From positions 18,646,244-18,710,243 of the forward strand of contig CM055100.1 of assembly GCA_029204225.1 (NCBI GenBank): a stretch of DNA of 64,000 nucleotides. Reading direction: 5' to 3'. Shown piece after piece: positions 34,961 to 43,990 of the stretch. The notes below the pieces were generated by a model. It searched no databases. It was not told the DNA's origin and was given only the letters and a program-made list of their open reading frames with translations. A program made the translations under genes and the position numbers. Position 1 is the first letter of the stretch; each line of letters opens with the position of its first letter. This stretch comes from Diphasiastrum complanatum (Eukaryota; Streptophyta; Lycopodiopsida; Lycopodiales; Lycopodiaceae).

Positions 34961-35280
34961 GACGTTCTTATTCAAAATTATAATCACAAGATAGAATTTT
35001 AATAAGATACTAGAAAATTTTTCGAAATATTTTTGAAAGAAAAAATATAGTAGAAAAATCACTCAAAAGAACTAAAGGAAAATGCTAGAACATTTCTCAA
35101 AAAATACATAAAGCAGATATTGTTTTATTTATCTATTTCTTTCTTTTCTTTTCAGAAACGGTCTTTACCGTCATTAAGACTGATCTATCAGATCATATTT
35201 TGGGACTCTGAGTCATGCACGCCCTTACTAATGGAAATGACAAATGTCATGTCATCATGACACGCCATCATCCTTTCCAC
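34961..35280. other. Non-coding part of element B
   Basis: AT-rich; no recognised motif. Continues across the C insertion into 41,450 onward. Confidence 0.5.
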
Positions 35281-35285
35281 ACCGC
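35281..35285. repeat. Target-site duplication of element C, left copy
   Basis: ACCGC immediately left of the LTR edge, identical to 41,445-41,449. Confidence 0.9.
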
Positions 35286-35967
35286 TGTAAAAATTACAGC
35301 AAATAAGGATCCTAAAACACTTGAAATGATGAGGGAAACAATAGATTATGATTTCATAAGATTAGCACAAGTTGAACCATCAAAATCCATCAAAAATCTA
35401 TGCTTGAACCTCACTAAATGGCCCAAATCCTTGAAGAAGGCTTCACACGTGTGAAAGTACGGCCTCCCACAGTCTGAGTACTGTACACCAGACCTACATT
35501 CAATCCTATAATCATTAGTAATCACAAGTACTCAAACAATTATGAACATAGAGAGCAATTGCACCATTATGAGAGAAAAAACATGAAATTGCTTGATTGA
35601 TTTTGGTGAGATATCATCACCTATATATACATGATCCATCACGGTTTTGGGCAGGTATGAGTAGCCCTAAACCTATCCCTGATGCTAATTTTGGTGGATC
35701 TTTCATCCCTACCAAGTTAGGGTTGGAATCTTGGAGATCCCTCAACAATGCAAAAATTACCAAAAATAGCTCCTATTTTTTCTCCCTTGTATCTAAGCAT
35801 AATTTGGACTCATTCCAAAGGTTCTAACACTTAGGTCTACTTGAGAACATCCTTATGAATGGAATCCTATGCTATTTGGCACGTGTGACAAGCCACATCA
35901 TGACCATCTAACTATTTACAAGTCATATGACCAAAACTAGTCAAGCTAGAATTGTGAATTTTTAACA
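35286..35967 (-). mobile_element. Element C 3' LTR
   Basis: In element sense it starts TGTTAAAAATTCAC at 35,967 and ends TTTTTACA at 35,286. Practically identical to the right LTR. Confidence 0.95.
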
Positions 35968-35978
35968 CTCCTCCTCAC
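35968..35978 (-). promoter_or_regulatory. Element C polypurine tract
   Basis: Minus-strand GTGAGGAGGAG directly precedes the 3' LTR. Confidence 0.85.
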
Positions 35979-35981
35979 TAT

Positions 35982-38051
35982 CTAGCTTGGTTCAATCATT
36001 GCTTTACTAATCACTCCAAGTGATGATCTAAAATTCATAAAAGGTGTCTTTTGAAGTGGTTTAGTAAGTAGATCAGCTACACATTCATTGCTTGGAACAT
36101 GCTCCAAAGCAATCTCCTTGGCTTGCACCATTTCTCTCACAAAGTGATGGCATATCTCAATGTGCTTAGATCTTGCATGGAAGATTGGGTTAGATGCAAG
36201 GTGTTGGGCTGATATATTTTCATTGTAGATGATTGGTGCCTCCTCTGAATCCATGATCTCTAGTTCTACCAATAATCTCTTGATCCAAAGTACCTCCTTT
36301 GTAGTGGTTGTCAAAGCTTTGTACTCGGCCTCGGTTGAAGATAGAGATATAGTTTCTTGCTTTTTTGAAAGCCATGAAACCACACCTTCTCCTATGAAAG
36401 TTAAATAGGCACTTGTTGATTTCCTATCCCTCTTGTCCCCTGCAAAATCTGAATCACTAAATGCATGAAGGTTAATCACATCTCCTCTATATAGAATCCC
36501 AAAATCCAATGTACCCGAGATGTATCTTAGAATCCTCTTAGTCTTTTTCCAATGGATATTCAATGGCTTTTGCATGGATTGGCTCAACCTACATACACTA
36601 AAGCTAAGATCTGGTCTATTTATAGTGATCCACATTAAGGAACCTATAAGTTTCCTAAACAAAGTGATGTCCATGAAGGATCTTTCATCATCTTCATTTG
36701 GCACTTTTACATCTTGCTCCATTGGTGTGTCAACACTTTTGCATACTTCCATCTTAAACTTCTTCAAAAGACTTTGAGCATAGTTTACTTGACTTATAAA
36801 GATAAAATCAGACCCTCTAAGTACTTCTATGCCTAAGATGAAGTGAAGACACCCTAGATCTACCATCTTGAACTCTAAGGATAGATCTATCTTGATTTTT
36901 TCAATACCATCAACACTATTTCCACTAATGATGATGTCATCTACATAAATGAGTAAAAGTACAATACCAACATCATCAAACTTAATGTAAAGAGTGGGAT
37001 AATATTCACTTTGAACAAAAGAAAGTGAAATAAGATAGCAATGTAGTCTTGAATTCCAAGATCTCGAGGCTTGCTTCAAGCCATAGATGCTTCTTTGGAG
37101 ATGGCATACTTTGTTCTCCATTCCATGCTTGATGAACCCTTGTGGCTGCTCCATATAGATATCCTCTTCCAAAAAACCATTCAAGAAAGCATTAGAGACA
37201 TCCATTTGACATAGAATCCATCCAAAATGTGATGCAAGTGCAATGATTAGTCTTATTGTGACCATCTTGGCCACGGGTGCAAAAGTTTCCTCATAGTCTA
37301 TCCCTCTCTCTTGAGCATAACCTTTTGCAACTAATCTTGCTTTATGTTTTTTAACACTCCCATTTGCATTCAACTTAAGCTTGAAGACCCACTTGTATCC
37401 TATTACATTCCTTTGAGGTCTCTCAACAAGCAACCAAGTTTCATTCTCAATCAAGGCATCATACTCATCCAACATAGCTTTATACCATTCTTTGGAGTTC
37501 AATGCATCTTCAACATTAGACGGTTCTTCAAAACTAGATAAAGCATAAGAAGTGGATGAGATACCCTCAACTTGTTGTCCTTTGCCTTGATATGTGAGCC
37601 TTGATGGCTCCACTTTTGCCCTTGAAGATCTCCTTGGTGTGATAGGTGGGTTTGGTGCTTGCTCCTCCATGAGCTCCTCCTCAAAACCAAGATCTTGCTC
37701 CTCGGCCATCTTCTTCTTGATTGTTAGAGCACTTGAGCCTTCTTCAAGCATATGCATATGATGTTCATCAAAGATGACATCCCTTGAAACAACAAATTTG
37801 TTCAAGGATGGGAGATAGACTTTGTAGCCCTTGCTTGAGCTTGCATATCCAAGCATGATCCCTCTTGTGGAAGATGGATCCTCCTTGGTTCTTGTTTCCA
37901 ATGGCACATGCACATAACATATACACCCAAAAACTTTCAAGTGATTAGGATTGGGTTTCTTTCCATACAACATCTCATAAGGAGTTTTGCCTTCAATTGC
38001 TTTGCAAGACACCCTATTCATCAAGTAGTTTGCACATACAAGAGACTCACC
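35982..38051 (-). CDS. Copia pol C-terminal half: integrase tail, RT, RNase H
   Basis: Open frame after the TAG, in the same frame as the upstream gag-integrase ORF; residues count from its first Met at 38,024, 9 codons after the TAG. Residues 1-100 are the integrase C-terminal region (KTPYEMLYGKKPN, VFGCICYVHVP). RT spans about 178-425, with YKWVFKLKLN, KARLVAKGYAQERGIDYEET, SIYGLKQASRSW and catalytic YVDD at 360-363. PMEQD and RKLIGSLMW link to RNase H (about 515-655): SDSDFAGDKRDRKSTS, SLSSTEAEYKAL, RSKHIEICHHF and VADLLTKPL. It stops right before the purine tract. The N-E-N in place of the usual D-N-K/Q near residue 602 is the only unusual motif. It cannot be made as a fusion with gag unless the TAG is read through; an independent start is not expected for a copia element. 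Confidence 0.9.
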   Translation of the reverse strand, partial: GESLVCANYLMNRVSCKAIEGKTPYEMLYGKKPNPNHLKVFGCICYVHVPLETRTKEDPSSTRGIMLGYASSSKGYKVYLPSLNKFVVSRDVIFDEHHMHMLEEGSSALTIKKKMAEEQDLGFEEELMEEQAPNPPITPRRSSRAKVEPSRLTYQGKGQQVEGISSTSYALSSFEEPSNVEDALNSKEWYKAMLDEYDALIENETWLLVERPQRNVIGYKWVFKLKLNANGSVKKHKARLVAKGYAQERGIDYEETFAPVAKMVTIRLIIALASHFGWILCQMDVSNAFLNGFLEEDIYMEQPQGFIKHGMENKVCHLQRSIYGLKQASRSWNSRLHCYLISLSFVQSEYYPTLYIKFDDVGIVLLLIYVDDIIISGNSVDGIEKIKIDLSLEFKMVDLGCLHFILGIEVLRGSDFIFISQVNYAQSLLKKFKMEVCKSVDTPMEQDVKVPNEDDERSFMDITLFRKLIGSLMWITINRPDLSFSVCRLSQSMQKPLNIHWKKTKRILRYISGTLDFGILYRGDVINLHAFSDSDFAGDKRDRKSTSAYLTFIGEGVVSWLSKKQETISLSSTEAEYKALTTTTKEVLWIKRLLVELEIMDSEEAPIIYNENISAQHLASNPIFHARSKHIEICHHFVREMVQAKEIALEHVPSNECVADLLTKPLQKTPFMNFRSSLGVISKAMIEPS

Positions 38052-39950
38052 CTAAAAGGATTTGGGCAAACAAGCATCTAATCTTAAATTCTTAGAACAT
38101 TCACATAATGTTCTATTCCTTCTTTCAGCAACTCCATTTTGTTGAGGAGTGTAAGGACAAGAAGTCTCTTTCTTGATCCCTTCCTCCTCACAAAAGGCCT
38201 TGAACTCATTGGAGATGAATTCTCCACCATTGTCACTTCTAAGAATCTTGATGCTATGATTATGATGCTTTTCCACAAACAACTTGAACTTTACAAAAGT
38301 ATCAAATACTTGAGACTTGAAGGAAAGTAAGAACACCCAACAATATCTTGAGTAGTCATCAATGAAGGTTAAAAACATGGATGAACCTCCATTAGATTTG
38401 GTGCTAGCAATGTGCACATCCGAGTGTATGAGTTCAAGAGGATGAGATGACTTTGTGATGGAGTTAGGAAACACCTTCTTATGTGCCTTGGATAAGGCAC
38501 AAGCTTCACAAACCTTGTCTTCCTTCCCAATAGACCTTGGTAGGCCTAAAGCATACTCCTCCTTGATCATAGCCTCCATGGAACCCGAGTTAACATGTCC
38601 AAGTCTTTTGTGCCATAAAGTAAAGGTAGATATCTTGCTCTTCTCGACCAACATGACAACATTAGTATCCACAAATGCATCCAGCTTATAAAGTTTGCCA
38701 AGTCTAGTGCCCTTAGCCACTATCTTACCCTTCTTCTTGATGAAACATTCATTTGAAGCAAAGTCAACATTGAACCCATTGTCTACCATTTGGCCAACAC
38801 TTAGTAGATTCTTTGTTATTGTAGGAATGTACAAAACACCTTCTATGTTGATCTTTTTGGAAGATCCTAAGCAAAGGGGAATGCTACCAACTCCTTCAAT
38901 CTTACAAGCTTCATCATTTGCTATATAGATAGACTTTATAGGTCCATCATAAGATAAGAGAGAAGAGAAAAACTCCCTTTTACTAGTCATGTGTGAACTA
39001 GCACCCGAGTCAATCCACCAAGGATCTTCTCCTTTGAAGCTTATTGAAGAAAATATGGACATCATGAGAGAGTCCTCATGTGAACTCTCCTCCTCCTCCT
39101 CTTTGCTCATGCTGGCTTGGCTTTGATCTTGCTTCCTCTTGAAGCATTCCGAGCCATAATGCCCCATCTTGCTACAATAGTAGCACTTCACCTTTGATTT
39201 GTCCTTCTTGACTTTGGTGGTTGATGGAGATGCCTTTGGGGGTCCTTCTTGATCCTCAAGCTTTGTAGACTTCTTGAATGTTGATCCTTTGCCTTTGGAC
39301 TTGCCTTTGCCTTTGGTGAAGAGAGCTTGGTCATCTCCACCTTGGATGGAAAGCCTATCCATCCTCTCTTGCATTTGGCTCCTTCTTGATTCCTCGGCCA
39401 TGAGTGTGCCTTGGAGTTCTTCAAGTATGGGTAGCTTACCCATAATTGCATATCCCTGAACCAAATTGTCAAATTCAAAGCTTAGTCCATTCAATATGAG
39501 TTGAACAAGCTCTTCATCCTTGATAGGGTCACCTATAAAGGCTAGCTCTTTGTTTAATTCCTTTACTCTTAGGACAAAAGTATGTGCACTCTCTCCTTTC
39601 TTTTGATAGCTTCTATAGATTTGATTCTTCAAAGCTAACATTCTAGTTTGGTTCTTGGATTCATAGACCTTTTGCAAAGTCTCCCAAGCATCTTGAGTTG
39701 AAGTGCAATCTCCTACCTCTCTTAAGAGTTCATTTGCAACATTCATTTTTATGCAATGTAGTGCAACATTGCACTTCTTGATGTATTTGGCTTTTTCTTG
39801 AGGATGAATAGGTTCACCCTCCTTACCATTTACAATTTCCATCAGATCTTGCATGATCATGATAAATTCCATTCTAACTTTCCATATGGAATAGTTAGTT
39901 TTGTTGAGCCTTTCATTAGTATCCAAAAGATATGCATTTATAGATGCCAT
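38052..39950 (-). CDS. Copia gag-protease-integrase, ending at a premature TAG
   Basis: 632 codons from the ATG at 39,950. Gag capsid is at about 1-200 (LNKTNYSIWKVRMEFIM, CIKMNVANELLREVG, KNQIYRSYQKKGESAHTFVL). A Lys-rich linker leads to the zinc knuckle CYYCSKMGHYGSEC at 256-269. The aspartic protease motif WWIDSGASSHMT starts at 311 (catalytic D314). The integrase zinc region uses H447, H452, C481 and C484; the catalytic triad is D511, D573 and E609, with the canonical 35-residue D-to-E spacing. The ORF ends at a TAG at 38,052-38,054, where related copia proteins have Trp, 23 codons past E609. No frameshift precedes it. The element was therefore intact until very recently, or depends on read-through or on proteins from sister copies. 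Confidence 0.95.
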   Translation of the reverse strand: MASINAYLLDTNERLNKTNYSIWKVRMEFIMIMQDLMEIVNGKEGEPIHPQEKAKYIKKCNVALHCIKMNVANELLREVGDCTSTQDAWETLQKVYESKNQTRMLALKNQIYRSYQKKGESAHTFVLRVKELNKELAFIGDPIKDEELVQLILNGLSFEFDNLVQGYAIMGKLPILEELQGTLMAEESRRSQMQERMDRLSIQGGDDQALFTKGKGKSKGKGSTFKKSTKLEDQEGPPKASPSTTKVKKDKSKVKCYYCSKMGHYGSECFKRKQDQSQASMSKEEEEESSHEDSLMMSIFSSISFKGEDPWWIDSGASSHMTSKREFFSSLLSYDGPIKSIYIANDEACKIEGVGSIPLCLGSSKKINIEGVLYIPTITKNLLSVGQMVDNGFNVDFASNECFIKKKGKIVAKGTRLGKLYKLDAFVDTNVVMLVEKSKISTFTLWHKRLGHVNSGSMEAMIKEEYALGLPRSIGKEDKVCEACALSKAHKKVFPNSITKSSHPLELIHSDVHIASTKSNGGSSMFLTFIDDYSRYCWVFLLSFKSQVFDTFVKFKLFVEKHHNHSIKILRSDNGGEFISNEFKAFCEEEGIKKETSCPYTPQQNGVAERRNRTLCECSKNLRLDACLPKSF

Positions 39951-40749
39951 CTAGTCTCCTAATCAAGGACTTGACACAAATGAAGGTTACTTCTATTGAT
40001 TTGATTGAAGGTCTATCTTATCCCACTTCTTAGGGACCTGAAAAGATCAGTAATAGACTTCCTATAAAGATCTAAGAATGATCTCTAACAAAATCAAATC
40101 ATAGAATACTAGAAACAATGCACTTGCTTGATTGAAGTAGACAATACTAGTAGAATTGCCCCTCTTTCTATAAAGAACATTAAAGCTTCCAAATGATCTG
40201 ATCAAGAGTGAATTTCAGCAACCTAATATACTTCCAAAATCACTTGTAAAAGAGCTAAATGGAACTTAATGAGGATGCAACACAATCTACTATCCAATCG
40301 CAAGCAAAAAATGATCAAAATTGATGAAAAATTGATCTAATTTGGTGCATAAGTCAAGCAATCGTTGGACTGAACCTAAATCACTTTAGGAGGTGCCTAC
40401 TACACCTTAGAACATCCCTGAAGAGTCCCCAAAACTCTGATATTCCCTCTCCTTGAATGCTAGAAAGCCTCCTCTATGAAATCACCTCCAAAACTCGCTT
40501 AGAAATCAATGCTTGGAGCAAGCAAAACTTGCTATCTTGGTAATGTGAATTGAATTCAACTTTGCCTCTGGTTTTAGACACCTAAACACCTGCAAATGAA
40601 GTCACACAACACCAATCTCCAATGTATTTGACTCACTTTGAGTTCTAGAATCAATACTAGATGCTAAGATCCAATCTACACAAGATTTAGATCAAAAATT
40701 GTGATCAAATTGAATGAAAACCAAGGATTTAGCTCATTTCAACCTTTAG

Positions 40750-40761
40750 GCTCTGATACCA
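40750..40761 (-). promoter_or_regulatory. Element C primer-binding site (initiator tRNA-Met)
   Basis: Minus-strand TGGTATCAGAGC adjoining the 5' LTR, followed by a 0.8-kb leader to the gag ATG at 39,950. Confidence 0.95.
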
Positions 40762-41444
40762 TTTAAAAAATTACAGCAAATAAGGATCCTAAAACACTTG
40801 AAATGATGAGGGAAACAATAGATTATGATTTCATAAGATTAGCACAAGTTGAACCATCAAAATCCATCAAAAATCTATGCTTGAACCTCACTAAATGGCC
40901 CAAATCCTTGAAGAAGGCTTCACACGTGTGAAAGTACGGCCTCCCACAGTCTGAGTACTGTACACCAGACCTACATTCAATCCTATAATCATTAGTAATC
41001 ACAAGTACTCAAACAATTATGAACATAGAGAGCAATTGCACCATTATGAGAGAAAAAACATGAAATTGCTTGATTGATTTTGGTGAGATATCATCACCTA
41101 TATATACATGATCCATCACGGTTTTGGGCAGGTATGAGTAGCCCTAAACCTATCCCTAATGCTAATTTTGGTGGATCTTTCATCCCTACCAAGTTAGGGT
41201 TGGAATCTTGGAGATCCCTCAACAATGCAAAAATTACCAAAAATAGCTCCTATTTTTTCTCCCTTGTATCTAAGCATAATTTGGACTCATTCCAAAGGTT
41301 CTAACACTTAGGTCTACTTGAGAACATCCTTATGAATGGAATCCTATGCTATTTGGCACGTGTGACAAGCCACATCATGACCATCTAACTATTTACAAGT
41401 CATATGACCAAAACTAGTCAAGCTAGAATTGTGAATTTTTAACA
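40762..41444 (-). mobile_element. Element C 5' LTR
   Basis: Near-identical to 35,286-35,967. The primer-side end reads TTTAAAAAATT instead of TGTAAAAATT on the plus strand, so it has lost the canonical terminal CA in element sense. Confidence 0.95.
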
Positions 41445-41449
41445 ACCGC
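41445..41449. repeat. Target-site duplication of element C, right copy
   Basis: ACCGC, identical to 35,281-35,285. Confidence 0.9.
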
Positions 41450-41594
41450 CACTCCATATCATAGTCACTTTCTATTTTTCTTATCACACTTTCTTCTTGT
41501 ATTTTTATGCTTTACTACACTCAAAATCTTCATGATCAAGCATTCTCTTACGACCTGTTGCGATCCGCGGAGCCTTCGTAAATTGTTCGACACA

Positions 41595-43070
41595 ATGGCT
41601 TCTGGATCGAGCTCTTCTATTACTTGGAAAGCACACGCAAAAATCCGCCTAACATCAATCCAGTCCTTTCTAGATCAATGCAGGTTGGAAAGCTTGAAAG
41701 TGGACCATCCGTCATTCTTTATGAAGTCAGTACTGAGTTCGTGAACTCCATTCACTTTGTATCTGACGTTGATTTCAAAGTACATGTGCGAGACAAGTTT
41801 TTCACTATTTCTGCAGAACTGTTCTGCACAGCTCTATGATTACCATTAGATGGTAAAATTATTTTCACAACTAGAGATTCAGTGGATGAGGCCGCCCATT
41901 TCCTAAGAAACTATTTCATACCCATGAAGGGGTATAAAATCTCAATGATCAAGGATACCACCTTTAAGCTGTTTTGTAAATACGTGAATCAAGTTATATT
42001 TTTGACAGATGCGGATGCAACAATCTCAGTACAAAATTTTGGGTACCTATTGGATGCGCTAGCCCGACAATCTTGTATGCTTTGGCATCATTGCATACAA
42101 GGCATTTTTGAAGTGGATCAAACACCAACAAATTTTTGGAGTAGGAGCGCATCTTTCGCAATTATGCGACCATTTTGAAGTATTAAGCGATCAAGAGAAA
42201 ACATGCTGATGGGAAGGCTGTTGCCTCAAAACCAATCGACATTTTCAGCCTCCTGACCGTTCCTACCATAGCCACTACAGTACTTGTTGAGCCAGCAATC
42301 GCGATAACAGCTACAACTGCTATGGCAATTGATGTTGTAGTTTCTCAGACTGATGCAGTTGCTACCAACACCATGGATACAGATGGAGCTGCTGCTGCGG
42401 ATTCATCAAAGCCAGCCACTGCTTCAACCTCACAAAAGCAGAAGAAGAGTTCAAGCACCTCGGATGATGATGCAACTTAGTCCGACACTCCAGGTAGGGC
42501 TCGAAAAGCACTAGTAGAAGACACTAGGGCAGCGGACGACCAAGAGGATGAACTTAATAACCAGCCCCAGTGGTCCCGCCCCATGATAGATAAAGCCAAG
42601 AATCTAGTGACTGACATATATGAATTTGATCGACACAACTAGAAGACAATCTTGGACCTAATAGAAGCAAGGCGGAAGTTTCAAGACTCTCTCAAAGATT
42701 CCTATGAGAAGATCGATTCGCTCGAATCAGACAACTCTCAACTGATTGAACGAAATCATTCCCTCGAAACACAGCTCCAGACTGCACTCAACAGAGTTGA
42801 TTCTTTGAAGAAAGTCAATAAGACGATTGAGGCCAAGTTTGTAACCTATCAAACTAATATTGATTATTTAAAAGAACAACTGTTGGATGCAAATAAACAT
42901 AATGTCGCTCTCTAGAAACATTTGCAGGAGGAGCAAGCGACACAAATAGAGGCAGAAACTACACTTGCCTTGTGCAGCAATGCAGGCTTTATTACCATAG
43001 ACCTCTTGAAACTGAACCAGCTCCAAGGCCAGATGCTCAATAATTTTCGAGTCGAGTTCCTGCAACCGCT
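41595..43070 (+). pseudogene. Element B accessory ORF, N-terminal part
   Basis: Starts MASGSSSSITWKAHAKIRL at 41,595; after about 30 residues the reading shifts. It continues GKLESGPSVILYEVSTEFVN, DFKVHVRDKFFTISAELF, DEAAHFLRNYFIPMKGYKIS, then VNQVIFLTDADATISVQNFG and CMLWHHCIQGIFEVD (to about 42,178). A Thr/Ala-rich acidic linker follows (ATASTSQKQKKSSSTSDDDA). A long coiled coil at 42,650-42,915 contains EKIDSLESDNSQLIERNHSL and TALNRVDSLKKVNKTIEAKF. It ends LNNFRVEFLQPLEG at the inversion breakpoint. Same strand as and downstream of B's RT-integrase, so in the uninverted element it lies between integrase and the 3' LTR. No family recognised; two or three frame breaks. Confidence 0.55.
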
Positions 43071-43990
43071 CGAGGGTTTGTGAATTTAGCTAATTTCGAT
43101 TCTCCAAGTGACTTTGACACATGCACAAATTTACCAAGTGCAAGTTCAAATAGTTCAGTAGAGTCTGGTAAAATGATTCCTTCTGTCATACTGGCCTTAG
43201 TGTAGCCATGAATTTCACGCATGGTTGATTCCATAGATATCTTTTTGTCATCAACCTGGTTCTTATTACCAAATTCGTGTTCAGATTCGTCACTCGAATC
43301 ATGATTAGACTCTTTAGAGTTTGTGTCTGCAACTTTAATTTTTTCATTCAAAACATTCGCTTCAGCGTTGCACATCGAAGAATTCTTCTTCGTTAGTATT
43401 CTTATAACATTCGAAATACTGCACTTCGATGTCAAATGCATTGGAAAAAATATTTAAGGCATAAGAAGAATCTTTTGAGGTAAAACTGGTGTCAAACAAA
43501 GGAGTTTCACCTTCATATTTGTCACGACTCTAGGTGATTATTTGTTCTGATGGTTTACCTTGATTATTGGTCTCACCAGTCTGAAATCTCAACTCTTTTC
43601 CAATAAACACTTGCATTTGATTGATAAAGCCAGGGCTGTCCAATTAGCACAGAATCAGATGACAAACCAAGTGGTTTGATTACTATGAAATTCATTGTGA
43701 AAGGTAAACAGTGACATCCTTCAATTCTCCAACAGGTTTTTGTCGCGTCAAATCAGCTAACTTCATATTTCACTGTGTCGGTTGAATGTTAGTCAACCCC
43801 AAAGCATGAGTTGTGTCTTCTGTTATTATGTTTACGCTTGAACCAGAGTCTATCGACACTTTTTCAATCAAACATCCCGCAATGGTAACATCAATTTCAG
43901 GTACACCGAGATCTCCTAAATCATTAGACATTACACCAGCATCTGGCAAAGAAACTTTTTTCTTCTTTTTGGGAGCAGAAAGACCTTTCA
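43071..43990 (-). pseudogene. Element B protease and linker
   Basis: After gag, the minus strand encodes IDVTIAGCLIEKVSIDSGSS, then VNIITEDTTHALGL and MKLADLTRQKPVGELKDVTV (about 43,900-43,740), a Ty3 aspartic protease with DSG catalytic motif and the downstream LADxT...P.G.L block. The acidic 134-residue open frame 43,441-43,043 (NSKESNHDSSDESEHEFGNK) is the linker to RT and breaks off at the inversion point. Stops lie between protease and linker. Confidence 0.75.

Larger units (their letters stand above)
35286..41444 (-). mobile_element. Near-complete Ty1/copia element C
   Basis: A 6,159-bp element with two LTRs of 682-683 bp, initiator tRNA-Met primer site (40,750-40,761), purine tract (35,968-35,978), a single gag-pol reading frame interrupted by one TAG, and a perfect 5-bp target duplication ACCGC. 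By eye the LTRs differ at one internal base (G at 35,681 versus A at 41,158) plus two or three bases at the primer-side tip, so the insertion is recent. It sits inside element B. Confidence 0.95.

Noticed and set aside
35286-41444. Endogenous pararetrovirus instead of a retrotransposon
   Set aside because: LTRs, target duplication, tRNA-Met primer site and integrase-before-RT order define a Ty1/copia element; no movement or coat protein motif is present.
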